From NCBI GenBank assembly GCA_014804695.1, contig JAAUZJ010000047.1, positions 1-64,000 of the forward strand: DNA of 64,000 nt. The letters are read 5' to 3'. Made by a program: the position numbers and the translations under genes. Source of the DNA: Lachnospiraceae bacterium. GTDB lineage: Bacteria; Bacillota; Clostridia; Lachnospirales; Lachnospiraceae. The notes under the pieces are model-generated. The model was not told where the DNA came from. It worked only from the letters and a program-made list of their open reading frames with translations, and made no database searches. This document shows, piece by piece, positions 1-8,698 of the stretch (position 1 is its first letter; each line of letters starts with the position of its first letter).

Positions 1-155
1 CAACAAGATAACCTTGGCTTCTCTTGTTTCCGTTATACTGTTTGTTGCTTTTCGTTCTTGCTTTTCTGAAATTCTCTTGAATTTTCAGGGTTGCATTACT
101 GTTTGTTTGTCAAGGTACTGTTGTTGCACTCATAATAAATTTATTACGCCGCAAC
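1..155 (-). other. Untranslated leader downstream of the edge promoter
   Basis: No ORF with a ribosome binding site is visible on either strand. The segment follows the strong minus-strand promoter and is probably the leader of an operon (rRNA is a candidate) that continues to the left of the window. Confidence 0.4.
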
Positions 156-162
156 GAAATTG

Positions 163-191
163 AGTATATCACCATAAAATGGTATTGTCAA
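163..191 (-). promoter_or_regulatory. Strong sigma-A promoter reading leftward out of the window
   Basis: On the minus strand there is TTGACA, a 17-nt spacer and TATACT. Upstream (about 192-250) is a long A/T-rich stretch that could serve as an UP element. The downstream 155 nt to the window edge contain no convincing ORF and include an ACCTTGACAAACAAACAG stretch. A near-consensus promoter with an A-tract and an untranslated leader is typical of stable-RNA operons. That the target is rRNA is inference, because the target lies outside the window. Confidence 0.7.
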
Positions 192-260
192 CAGAAAATC
201 TGATAAATTTTGATGAATTTTGATTTTTTTTTAATTTTTTCAAATTATTTTATAGGGTTA

Positions 261-992
261 TTATTGCAACGAAATCAACGTACTGTTGTCATCGCTTCTA
301 AGCTGGATTGCGATACTTCCTACATTAGTTCCTTCAGGCACTTCAACAATAGCAACCAGCTCTGTCGATGCGTTTGCTTCAAGTGTACCTTTGTAAGTCT
401 GTATATCATTTAACAACATGGTAGACAATACGCTCTTAGAAGCCTCATCATTCACTGATACTCTTGATTTCATTCCGTAGTTTAACATATTTAATTCCCG
501 TTCCATGCCGCTGTTATTTGCTGCCTGGAATTTTAACACCAGTAGTTGCGTCCCCGGCGTTGCCTGCATTGCAAAAAAGGCATCTGCGCTATCCTGCGTT
601 GCATCGGGATATTCACTCTTTAATTCATAGCCTGTATATTGAAATGAAAATCCTTCTATTCCATAAAACTCTTCTATGGAAGATGCCGAATATTCTTCAC
701 TGACATCTATAACCTCAGTATTATCTGCAGATGGCTCGTCCTGAATTTCTTCCGGTTCAACACTATTCTCTTCTTCTAATTCTTCCGCTTTAGCGCTGTC
801 TTGTTCCTCCTCATACGCAGTCAGATCAACTAAATGGCTACTATGATATTTATCATATTTGAGCAAAAGCCCCACTGCGTACTCCGTAATAATATCATTC
901 TCTTCCTGTGTCAACTCCGGCATAACATCCCCACAGCCTGTAAGCGCGCAGGCAATACCTATACTGCACAATAAAATACTTATCTTTTTCAC
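261..992 (-). CDS. Lipoprotein with acidic linker and C-terminal beta-rich domain
   Basis: Predicted membrane-anchored lipoprotein on the outer face of the cell membrane; function unknown. The start codon is GTG (GTGAAAAAG). A lysine-rich n-region and hydrophobic stretch end in the lipobox LTGC, with Cys20 as the lipidated residue. Residues about 60-100 are strongly acidic (many Glu/Asp). The rest, to residue 243, looks like an extracytoplasmic beta-sandwich of the DUF4352 sort; that is a resemblance by eye, not a search result. It has its own promoter (1096-1124) although it follows the histidine kinase gene on the same strand. It may be the envelope-facing output or partner of that sensor system, which is inference from position. 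Confidence 0.75.
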   Translation of the reverse strand: MKKISILLCSIGIACALTGCGDVMPELTQEENDIITEYAVGLLLKYDKYHSSHLVDLTAYEEEQDSAKAEELEEENSVEPEEIQDEPSADNTEVIDVSEEYSASSIEEFYGIEGFSFQYTGYELKSEYPDATQDSADAFFAMQATPGTQLLVLKFQAANNSGMERELNMLNYGMKSRVSVNDEASKSVLSTMLLNDIQTYKGTLEANASTELVAIVEVPEGTNVGSIAIQLRSDDNSTLISLQ

Positions 993-1095
993 TTAAACCA
1001 CATTCTCCCTAATATATTTATTTTATACAATAAAAATAACGCTCTGCGAACTTTCTATTGTCATGAAGTAAAATATACCATCACAGACAATTTAT

Positions 1096-1124
1096 ATTAT
1101 ACCCCATAATTTATATTATGACAA
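1096..1124 (-). promoter_or_regulatory. Promoter of the lipoprotein gene
   Basis: On the minus strand TTGTCA, 17 nt, TATAAT, about 100 nt upstream of the GTG start at 992. Five of six and six of six matches to the sigma-A consensus with ideal spacing. It indicates that the lipoprotein can be expressed independently of the kinase operon. Confidence 0.7.
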
Positions 1125-1137
1125 ATGATTTTTCTAT

Positions 1138-2607
1138 CTATGCCATTTCAAGCTCAAACCAGAACTCCACTCCGTTATCGTAATTTATCACACCATATTC
1201 CTGCCCCATAGACTCCATTATCGCTTTGACAATAGATAATCCGATGCCGCTGCCGCCATACTCCCTTGTCCTTGCCTTATCCACCTTATAAAATTTTTCC
1301 CAAAGGTGCTCAAGGCTCTCTTCCGGTATAGGATTTCCGGTATTAAATACCGATATTCTGACTTTATTTTCAAGCTTATGAAGCTTTACATCAATAATTT
1401 TTTCATATAAGACATAATTGATGGCATTACTGAAATAGTTCATGAAAACTTCTTCTGTCTTAAACTCATCTGCCCATACATAAATCGGCTCGTAGGCCTG
1501 CATTCGCACCGAAATTTCCTTTTGTCTTGTCAAAATTTCTGCCGAATGAATATAGTTTTGGATAAGAGAAACAACGTCAAAACGTTCCATCGTCACAGCG
1601 TCATTACCAAACTCAAGCTGATTTAACGTCAAGAGTTTCTTGACCATAAGATTCATCTTCGCAGACTCATCCATAATTACGTCGCAGTAAAATTCCCTGC
1701 TCTCAGCATCATCATTAATACCTTCTTTTAACCCTTCCGCGTATCCTTGTATAAGTGCGATCGGAGTTTTTAACTCATGAGATACGTTGGAAAGGAATTC
1801 CTTACGCATTTCGTCAATTTCATTTTTGCGCTCTATATCTCTTTGCAGCTCGTTATTGGCGGTTTTTAATTCTGAAATTGTTTTCTCAAGAGTATAGGAA
1901 AGTTCGTTTATGTTATGTCCAAGAAGCGCAATTTCCGTCTTGCTGTTACCGCTGTATTTGGCGTCAAAGTCAAGATGTATCATGCGCTCGGATATCTGGG
2001 TGAGTTCCATTATCGGTCTGGCAATTTTACCGGATACCCACATCCCGGTTATAGCGCCAAGAACGGCTGCGATAACCCCTACATATGCAAGGAAACGATT
2101 GGCTAACTTTACGCTTTCTTTAATACTTTCAATCGGATTCTGGAACAAAAAAAGATGACCGTTGTCAAGTACTCCCCACATTTCCATATATTCGGTCTTA
2201 GTTCTGTCGTCTAAGGTTATTCTGATTTCGTAGTTACTTCCTTTTTCCAGTACATTGATATTGTCATAATTTACATTATCAAACAAATTATCCAAAAGCC
2301 TTCTGCTCAACCTCTCGCGATCATCCTCGGAGGTCTTAAGCGTATGGGTTTCCGCATCCAGAAGAATAAAGCTTATATTATTCCTGCCGCAGATTTTCTG
2401 AAACTCAATGTCAAATTCTTCCGTACTAATCTGTCCCTCATTAGATGCAAGGTTCATGTAATTATAGGTATTCATAAGGACCGTCTGCTTGTTTCTTATA
2501 TAATAATCTTCAAGGAACGTATTATTAATAAACCAACACAAAATTATCGTTCCTATCATTAAAAGGCATAAAACACCTGCAAACTGTTTTTTTATGGAAT
2601 ATTTCAT
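1138..2607 (-). CDS. Sensor histidine kinase, HAMP-HisKA-HATPase
   Basis: Membrane sensor kinase, probable partner of the response regulator encoded three genes upstream. The start was moved to the ATG at 2607 (MKYSIKK) because AAAGG sits 6 nt before it; the ORF track starts 8 codons earlier without a site. Of 489 residues, a transmembrane helix lies at about 10-30, an extracytoplasmic sensor region runs to about 160, a second helix at about 165-190 is followed by HAMP. The HisKA box SHELKTPIALIQGYAEG holds the phospho-accepting His. The ATPase domain has the N box (NAINYV) and the glycine box GGSGIGLSIVKA. Downstream of the small peptide gene by 36 nt, so probably cotranscribed. The ligand is not recognisable from sequence. 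Confidence 0.93.
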   Translation of the reverse strand: MKYSIKKQFAGVLCLLMIGTIILCWFINNTFLEDYYIRNKQTVLMNTYNYMNLASNEGQISTEEFDIEFQKICGRNNISFILLDAETHTLKTSEDDRERLSRRLLDNLFDNVNYDNINVLEKGSNYEIRITLDDRTKTEYMEMWGVLDNGHLFLFQNPIESIKESVKLANRFLAYVGVIAAVLGAITGMWVSGKIARPIMELTQISERMIHLDFDAKYSGNSKTEIALLGHNINELSYTLEKTISELKTANNELQRDIERKNEIDEMRKEFLSNVSHELKTPIALIQGYAEGLKEGINDDAESREFYCDVIMDESAKMNLMVKKLLTLNQLEFGNDAVTMERFDVVSLIQNYIHSAEILTRQKEISVRMQAYEPIYVWADEFKTEEVFMNYFSNAINYVLYEKIIDVKLHKLENKVRISVFNTGNPIPEESLEHLWEKFYKVDKARTREYGGSGIGLSIVKAIMESMGQEYGVINYDNGVEFWFELEMA

Positions 2608-2643
2608 ACTTTTCCTTTCAATATAACCCATATATACCCAGGT

Positions 2644-2883
2644 CTAATCCTCAAGTACGTCAAAGGCACAGCCTCTGGCCCAGGGGCTGCCAATATCACA
2701 ACGTCCATGATGATACTGTTTTTTGACCTCACCTTGTGCATATTCATCTGATACAGCGATTTTTAATCTACTGGCATCCGAAGATGCAAAGCCGTCTAAC
2801 ATAGATATTACCTGCTCTAAATTCGCCTCATCTATCTGTTCAAGAGAAATATTCTCCCCATTTTGCTTTATTTGCATACTCAT
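2644..2883 (-). CDS. Small protein with conserved-looking Cys/Gly C-terminal tail, inside a two-component operon
   Basis: Protein of 79 aa, not recognised with certainty. The start was placed at 2883 (AGGAG 4 nt upstream) or 2877 (10 nt); the longer ORF in the track would overlap the LRR gene. The first 50 residues are acidic and leader-like (SLEQIDEANLEQVISMLDGF), followed by QYHHGRCDIGSPWARGC and FDVLED at the end. The two Cys, the two Gly-Ser/Gly-Cys turns and the leader-plus-tail layout resemble precursors of modified peptides, but no modification enzyme is adjacent. It lies 10 nt after the LRR gene and 36 nt before the kinase, so it is translated from the same mRNA as the regulator. A secreted signal or a kinase modulator are alternatives; both are inference. 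Confidence 0.7.
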   Translation of the reverse strand: MSMQIKQNGENISLEQIDEANLEQVISMLDGFASSDASRLKIAVSDEYAQGEVKKQYHHGRCDIGSPWARGCAFDVLED

Positions 2884-2893
2884 CAAACTCCTG

Positions 2894-3817
2894 TTATTTA
2901 AATTCAAGTGATTCCCATATATCTACGTCCTGCCCTCTGCCCTGCCACTTTTTTAGTAAGTAGGCTTTGAGTTCAACATTATCCTCCCCCAAATCATCCA
3001 AAATCTCATTTATATTTTCTTCATTAATTCCGTTAATTTCAAACAATTTATCGCAATACTGCAGTCCCATGCAGCGGCTTTCTTTTACAAACTCCCACGC
3101 AGACTCATCCTTACAGCCTTTAGTCCTTTTCAGTAAAAAGTCTGTAAGTTTCTTTTTCATAACACCAGCTATTTTATTTGAATATATAAGGCGCATAAAT
3201 GCAATTCCTGACTTTTTATATGCAAGCTTCTTCAAGCATGTCTCTTGTTTGGCGCCCATATCCTCCTCTGCGCAGTATACCAGATTTTTCAGTGCGCTCT
3301 CCTCTGATTCGTTAAGTACCGTAAGAATCTTGGAATCCAGATTCTGATACCAATTATCGCTCCCAGCCTGTATTGGGTTAAGCAGATATTCCGCCTCCAG
3401 TGCAGTCACTGCCATAGCAAGCAGCTTAGGAAGTGCCTTATCTTTTTCCATAATAGAATCAGAAATAAAAATATCGTTCAGTTTCTCCGACTTATGAAAT
3501 ATCTGCTTTTCAAAATTAATTTCATTATAAGGCAGGGTTATATCCCGAAGCATATAGCAGGCAGAAAATGCCCAGCTGCCAACAAAATCCAGCGTATCCG
3601 GAAGTACGATATGCTGCAGATATCTATTGCCCCAAAAAGCCTTTTTGGCGATTGCGGTCACGGTCTTATTATCTATCTGTGACGGAATAGCAAGAAACTC
3701 TGCCGTTCCCTCATAGGCAGTTATGCAAATAGAGGTATCTGATCTAACATCTCTACGGGCAGTTTCAATATAATAAATAATCCCATCTTGTAATTCATAT
3801 TGCTTTGGTGTCTTCAT
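2894..3817 (-). CDS. BspA-type leucine-rich-repeat protein
   Basis: Protein of 307 aa without signal peptide or membrane segment, so probably cytoplasmic. The first 130 residues contain LRR_5/BspA-like repeats (VTAIAKKAFWGNRYLQHIVL, then FVGSWAFSACYMLRDITLP), the pattern seen in many Clostridia proteins. The rest is alpha-helical, with repeated short helices (for example ALKNLVYCAEEDMG) recalling ankyrin or HEAT-type stacking, and has no recognisable catalytic motif. It starts 6 nt after the response regulator stop codon and is followed 10 nt later by the 79-aa peptide gene, so all belong to one transcript. A scaffold or protein-binding role is the usual guess for this family. Function here is unknown. 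Confidence 0.75.
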   Translation of the reverse strand: MKTPKQYELQDGIIYYIETARRDVRSDTSICITAYEGTAEFLAIPSQIDNKTVTAIAKKAFWGNRYLQHIVLPDTLDFVGSWAFSACYMLRDITLPYNEINFEKQIFHKSEKLNDIFISDSIMEKDKALPKLLAMAVTALEAEYLLNPIQAGSDNWYQNLDSKILTVLNESEESALKNLVYCAEEDMGAKQETCLKKLAYKKSGIAFMRLIYSNKIAGVMKKKLTDFLLKRTKGCKDESAWEFVKESRCMGLQYCDKLFEINGINEENINEILDDLGEDNVELKAYLLKKWQGRGQDVDIWESLEFK

Positions 3818-3823
3818 ATTATT

Positions 3824-4501
3824 CTATTGGGTTTCAAACTTATACCCCATGCCCCAAATCGTCTTAATCATATCACCTTTTGGTCCCATTTTACTGCGCA
3901 ATTTTTTTACATGGGTATCTATTGTTCTGGCATCCCCGAAATAATCATAATTCCATACACTGTTAAGTATCTTCTCCCTCGACAAAGCCAAGCCCTCGTT
4001 TTCGAGAAAATACGAAAGCAGCTCAAACTCCTTATAGCTGAGTTCTACCTGTTCTCCGTCCACTTTAACAATGTGTGCCGCTTTGTTAATCGTAATACCG
4101 CCGGCTTCTAAGATTTCATCTGATGTAAGCTGATTTGTCCGACGCAGAATTGCTTCTACCCGCGCCACCAGAATTTTAGGGCTGAACGGCTTGGAAATAT
4201 ATTCGTCTATACCAAGTTCAAAGCCTAACAGCTCATCCCTTTCATCGGATTTAGCGGTTAACATAATTATTGGCACCTTGGAATAAGCACGTATTTCCCT
4301 GCATACATTCCAACCGTCCATATTGGGCATCATAACATCCAATATGATCAGCGCAATATCATTATGCTCAAAGAAAATGTCCAATGCCTGTACGCCGTCC
4401 TGAGCTTCTATAACTTCATAATTGCTTTTGAATAAAAAGTCTTTGACAAGCTTACGCATACGGCTTTCATCATCAACAACTAAAATTTTCAGTTTATCCA
4501 T
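3824..4501 (-). CDS. OmpR/PhoB-family response regulator
   Basis: DNA-binding response regulator of 225 aa. The receiver domain has the acidic pair Asp10-Asp11, the phospho-acceptor Asp55 in LDVMMPNMDG, and the conserved Lys in MLTAKSDE. The C-terminal winged helix (about 125-225) contains ELSYKEFELLSYF and the recognition region RTIDTHVKKLRSKMG. It is the first signalling gene of a tight run: LRR protein 6 nt downstream, then the small peptide gene, then the histidine kinase. Having two extra genes between regulator and kinase is unusual. No promoter was found in the 42 nt separating it from the upstream hypothetical gene, so it may be read from further upstream. Confidence 0.95.
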   Translation of the reverse strand: MDKLKILVVDDESRMRKLVKDFLFKSNYEVIEAQDGVQALDIFFEHNDIALIILDVMMPNMDGWNVCREIRAYSKVPIIMLTAKSDERDELLGFELGIDEYISKPFSPKILVARVEAILRRTNQLTSDEILEAGGITINKAAHIVKVDGEQVELSYKEFELLSYFLENEGLALSREKILNSVWNYDYFGDARTIDTHVKKLRSKMGPKGDMIKTIWGMGYKFETQ

Positions 4502-4543
4502 TCACAGCCTATCCTTTCATATTTTTACAGTAATCATTCGTAT

Positions 4544-5095
4544 TCAGGGGGTAATCCCGACTTCCCTTTCCGCTGCACGGACTGCCTGCTCTCTTTCCGT
4601 AAGTTCCTGCTCCCACTCGGAGTATTCATTGACTACTTCCCTTTTGTAATTAATTATGTTTGGATGATCACTTTCCAACGCAATTACAAACATCGCTATG
4701 ATCATCACAACCATAAGTATATTTATACATATTGAAGCTATAAATCTCCCCTTATACTCCGGCTGCCTTGCCGCAATGCTCCGTCTTATGGAACGATTAG
4801 CTTCCGTCTTATTCGTAAAAGTGGTATTAAGCTGAATCGGCCTTATATTCTCCGGTGCAATACCGCAGCGTCTAAGACGGTCTTGTATCTTTATCAAATA
4901 GGTGAAGCCAATAGGAGTTTGAAAAATTTTAGTATCCAGCGCTTTATGATATAGCGCCAGAACATTCTGCGGTTTCCTGTAATCAAGATTATCCTCCAGA
5001 GCTTTCACCCTTTTTGCATCCAGCCTTGCGGTTTCGGCATCCGCCAATGTGGCAAAGCGATATCCTTCTACTATAAAATCGTCTTTCGTTTCCAT
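4544..5095 (-). CDS. Hypothetical protein with one membrane helix
   Basis: Family not recognised. The ATG at 5095 is preferred (GGAGG 13 nt upstream); the track start is a TTG only 2 nt from the same site. The protein of 183 aa has a charged cytosolic part (about 1-120), one hydrophobic helix (FIASICINILMVVMIIAMFV, about 125-148) and a short charged, coiled C-terminal tail. It lies between a multi-spanning membrane protein (stop 41 nt upstream) and the response regulator on the same strand, so it may belong to either unit. No enzymatic motif is visible. Confidence 0.6.
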   Translation of the reverse strand: METKDDFIVEGYRFATLADAETARLDAKRVKALEDNLDYRKPQNVLALYHKALDTKIFQTPIGFTYLIKIQDRLRRCGIAPENIRPIQLNTTFTNKTEANRSIRRSIAARQPEYKGRFIASICINILMVVMIIAMFVIALESDHPNIINYKREVVNEYSEWEQELTEREQAVRAAEREVGITP

Positions 5096-5136
5096 ATTTA
5101 TAGCCAATCCTCCATGCTGCTATCGCAATCTATACA

Positions 5137-6408
5137 TTAAAACCCTGTTTCAATTTTAATATTCTTCATATATAGCCGCACTATGCCCGATAACATGGCA
5201 AAAATGCTGACACACAACTGCCTGTAAGTGAACCAGTAATGCCTATAGGAATGTGTTCCTGACAAAATATACCAGCATATAGGTGCAATCGCAATTATAA
5301 CAAACGGAATAATTCCAACATATGAATTTTCCCCTGTTTTTCCTGACTTCCAAGCCTTTATAAAACGAAACGCCATATAAATCAAAATCGCTGCCATAGC
5401 GATTACAATAGGCCATTTTATAAATACCTGCACATTTTTAATAATTACCTGCAGATAATTTACCTTTTCACCGTTATCTACCATATTGGTATAATGATTG
5501 GCCCTGTATAGGGCGCTTTTAAACATATTGCTTCCGGTCAGAATGCTTCCTACAAGCCATTTTCCAGCCCACATTCCGCCATAGCCGATTATCCATGATA
5601 TACTTCCTGCAACCACAAGCCCTGTTTCGCTTTTCCATGATTTTTCTTTCATTAACATAAATATCATCGGGAAATACAAACCTACAAGCGGAAATGTAAG
5701 GAAGTCAAAATAAGCTGTGACAATTCCAATCAACACAAAAAATAACAACTGTTGTTTATTATCCCATTTCGTTTTCTTAAGTACCACTATCACGGAAATA
5801 AGCATAATATAGCTTACTGTTGAAAATTGAAAAGAAAGGGGAATTGCCAGCGGGTTCATAAGCAGCATTACAAATGCAAAGGGTAGAATATACTGCTTCA
5901 ATCCGCTATCTATCATCAGCCACATAATATACAACAGCAAAGCAAAGAAAACAAACATATTAATGACACGAATGTCACTTACATCAAAAAACAAAAGCAG
6001 CGGTTTCAAAATAACCAGATAACCATGCCAATATCTTTGGTAATTATCCGTATAATTCTCCTTAGCTACATCATTTGCATAGTCTGTCAGCGAACCCACC
6101 GGATTTCTGTCATAATACTCAATGCGGTTTACCCACATGGCGTCTTTTACCACATTTCCTGTTCCTGGAAAAATCGCATTTAAAAGCATGTATGCATCCG
6201 TACAATTATCAAGCTGGGACATTTTATATCCGGACATAAGCTGCGGATATACGCCCTCGTAATCATAAATGGGCGTAGAACGCTGAACATTATTTTTCAT
6301 TTCATGCGTAGGAAGCATATAAACCAATATTAGCAGGATGGCTCCTGCTAATATTGATATGCCTAATACGGCTATGCTTTTTATTAGATATTCTATAAAA
6401 CGTTTCAT
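5137..6408 (-). CDS. Polytopic membrane protein, GT-C-like topology
   Basis: Integral membrane protein of 423 aa with about ten hydrophobic segments. The first helix (about 8-30) is followed by a roughly 110-residue external loop (TPIYDYEGVYPQL, NYTDNYQRYWHGY) and then closely packed helices. This layout, one helix and a large first loop with acidic and aromatic residues, resembles GT-C glycosyltransferases, but the sequence is too divergent to assign a substrate. It begins 8 nt after secDF stops, so it is cotranscribed with it. A role in envelope polymer or protein modification is inference only. Confidence 0.6.
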   Translation of the reverse strand: MKRFIEYLIKSIAVLGISILAGAILLILVYMLPTHEMKNNVQRSTPIYDYEGVYPQLMSGYKMSQLDNCTDAYMLLNAIFPGTGNVVKDAMWVNRIEYYDRNPVGSLTDYANDVAKENYTDNYQRYWHGYLVILKPLLLFFDVSDIRVINMFVFFALLLYIMWLMIDSGLKQYILPFAFVMLLMNPLAIPLSFQFSTVSYIMLISVIVVLKKTKWDNKQQLLFFVLIGIVTAYFDFLTFPLVGLYFPMIFMLMKEKSWKSETGLVVAGSISWIIGYGGMWAGKWLVGSILTGSNMFKSALYRANHYTNMVDNGEKVNYLQVIIKNVQVFIKWPIVIAMAAILIYMAFRFIKAWKSGKTGENSYVGIIPFVIIAIAPICWYILSGTHSYRHYWFTYRQLCVSIFAMLSGIVRLYMKNIKIETGF

Positions 6409-6416
6409 TTTACTTA

Positions 6417-8696
6417 TTATTTAGCTGACTTGGCAGCATTTTCTTTATTGCCCACCTTAGTACGCATCAGGTACCAGAAAGAACCTGCTAAGAAGATGGA
6501 TGAATAGGTACCGCAGATAATACCTGCTATCAAAGGCAGCGCGAACTCTCTGATTGATGAAACACCAAATACTTCAAGTGCCGCCACCATGAAGAAGGTT
6601 GTCAGGGAAGTAAATATACTTCTTGATAAGGTCTGTGAAATACTTCTGTTCACAACCTCCTCTAAACTGTCTTTTCTTCCCATGCCTGCCATATTCTCAC
6701 GAATACGGTCAAAGATAACGATTGTTGCGTTAATTGAATAACCAACTATTGTCAACATGCAGGCAATAAAGGTATTGCCGACAGATACTCTTACAATTGC
6801 ATAGAATGCAAGCACTACAAGGACGTCGTGTAACAATGCCATAACTGCGCCTGCACCGAAACGGATATCCTTAAATCTGAACCAGATATAAATAAGCATA
6901 CAGATAGCTGCTACCACGATTGCAATAATTGCATCCGATTTCATCTCGGAACTTACTGTTGCGCTTATTGTCTCAGCCGTAATAGATTCTTCATCAACAT
7001 CGAAATTATTTACCATTACATCCGTAAACTCTTCTCTTTCATCTACACTAAGTGTTCTGGTCTTGATAATAATCTGATTAGATCCTGCAACCTTAGTTAC
7101 CTGTACGTTTCCGTCTCCGGTTATATCCTCAATATACGGAACTACGTCTGAATCTATTTGTTCTATCGTCATATCCTCATTCATGGTTACCGTAGTAGAA
7201 GTACCGCCTACAAATTCAAGACTGTAATTGAGCGGTGCTCCGTTTGTAGCCTGCTGTACTCCCATAACCACAAAACCTGCAATAATAACCACGCCTGAAA
7301 TTACAAAGAACACATTTTTCTTTGAGAGGATCTGCATCGGCTTTGCCTCTTTAATAATACCATATGCCTTAGGATTCTGAACACCAAGCGCATAGAACGC
7401 ATTTAATAAAAATCTTGTTATAACAAGTGCTGTGAACATTGAAAGGATAATACCAAGTGCAAGAGTCTGTGCAAAACCTCTTATGCTTCCTGTTCCCTTT
7501 ATTGCCAATACCGCAGCTGCAATAAGTGTAGTAATATTACCATCCAAAATAGCTGAAAGCGCTTTGGAGAAACCGGTCTTAATTGCTGACTGGACTGCCT
7601 TTCCCGCCGCAAGTTCTTCTTTAATACGTGCAAATATAATAACGTTTGCATCCACCGCCATACCAATCGAAAGGATAATACCTGCAATACCAGGTAAGGT
7701 AAGCGTAACTTCAAAAGCATCCATCAAAATGATCATAAGCGCAGTATATAAACATAGTGCAATACTAGCTGCAATACCTGGTACATAATAAACCGCAATC
7801 ATGAAAATAACAACAAGTGCGAAACCAACTGCCGCTGCAATAAGACTTGTTCTGATCGCATCTGATCCAAGCTGTGCTCCGACTACATTGGAACGTAATT
7901 CTTCAAGTTCAAGTTTAAGACCACCGATACGAATTGTTGAAGCAAGCTTCTCTGCCTCTTCAAAACTATCCTGACCGGTAATGATCGCCCTTCCGTCATT
8001 AATAACTGCATTTACGTTAGGTGCGCTTACAATTTCTCCGTCATAGTAAATTCCTATAGACTCTCCCGCTGCATAGGCCGTAGCGGTTGCTTCGGCAAAT
8101 GCCTGTGTTCCTGTATCATTCAATGTAAGTGAAACCACATATTCGGAATTCTGCATTTGATCCTGCTGTGATCCTGCCTGTGCGCTTACTACCTCTGAAC
8201 CCGTAATAACGATTGAACCATCTTCAATAAGTTCATCTATAGATTTATTAAGAGTAGTGCCAATTACAAGATTTCCACTATCGTCAATTGTATAACCTGA
8301 CTGATAGTTATCGTTTCCCTCGCTGTCCTTCTGGGAAATAAAATACAAAGTACCCGGCTGTCCAAGCTCTTCCAAAATAGCGTTGGCATCCGAAACACCC
8401 GGTATCTCAATGTTGATTCTGTCATCGCCTTCCTGATATACCTGAGCTTCCGTACTGTAATTCTCAACACGCTGCTGCAATTTATAAATTGTATCACTCA
8501 TATCTTCCTTATCAGGTTTCTCTTCACCTACTACCTGATATGTGATACTTACGCCTCCCGCAAGGTCAAGTCCCAGCTTAATGCTTGAGGCGGAGCCTGA
8601 CTTATCAGCACCTACACCGAATACCGACATAAGACCGCAGCCGGCAAGTACCAGTGCAAAGACAATCAGATAAATTATTGCTTTACTCTTTTTCAT
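6417..8696 (-). CDS. secDF: Fused protein-export subunit SecDF
   Basis: Membrane component that uses the proton gradient to help the Sec translocon release exported proteins. The 759-aa chain is a natural SecD-SecF fusion, as in many Bacillota. The SecD half starts with a helix, the LGLDLAGG motif at about 41-48 and an external P1 domain to about 270, followed by five helices with LSIGMAVDANVIIFARIKEE. The SecF half begins near residue 455 (NVFFVISGVVI), carries its own external domain (SLEFVGGTS) and ends with five helices including the counterpart motif TIVGYSINATIVIFDRIREN. The gene starts 2 nt after scfB ends. Association of SCIFF maturase with secD/secF genes is common in Clostridia. Confidence 0.96.
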   Translation of the reverse strand: MKKSKAIIYLIVFALVLAGCGLMSVFGVGADKSGSASSIKLGLDLAGGVSITYQVVGEEKPDKEDMSDTIYKLQQRVENYSTEAQVYQEGDDRINIEIPGVSDANAILEELGQPGTLYFISQKDSEGNDNYQSGYTIDDSGNLVIGTTLNKSIDELIEDGSIVITGSEVVSAQAGSQQDQMQNSEYVVSLTLNDTGTQAFAEATATAYAAGESIGIYYDGEIVSAPNVNAVINDGRAIITGQDSFEEAEKLASTIRIGGLKLELEELRSNVVGAQLGSDAIRTSLIAAAVGFALVVIFMIAVYYVPGIAASIALCLYTALMIILMDAFEVTLTLPGIAGIILSIGMAVDANVIIFARIKEELAAGKAVQSAIKTGFSKALSAILDGNITTLIAAAVLAIKGTGSIRGFAQTLALGIILSMFTALVITRFLLNAFYALGVQNPKAYGIIKEAKPMQILSKKNVFFVISGVVIIAGFVVMGVQQATNGAPLNYSLEFVGGTSTTVTMNEDMTIEQIDSDVVPYIEDITGDGNVQVTKVAGSNQIIIKTRTLSVDEREEFTDVMVNNFDVDEESITAETISATVSSEMKSDAIIAIVVAAICMLIYIWFRFKDIRFGAGAVMALLHDVLVVLAFYAIVRVSVGNTFIACMLTIVGYSINATIVIFDRIRENMAGMGRKDSLEEVVNRSISQTLSRSIFTSLTTFFMVAALEVFGVSSIREFALPLIAGIICGTYSSIFLAGSFWYLMRTKVGNKENAAKSAK

Positions 8697-8698
8697 TT

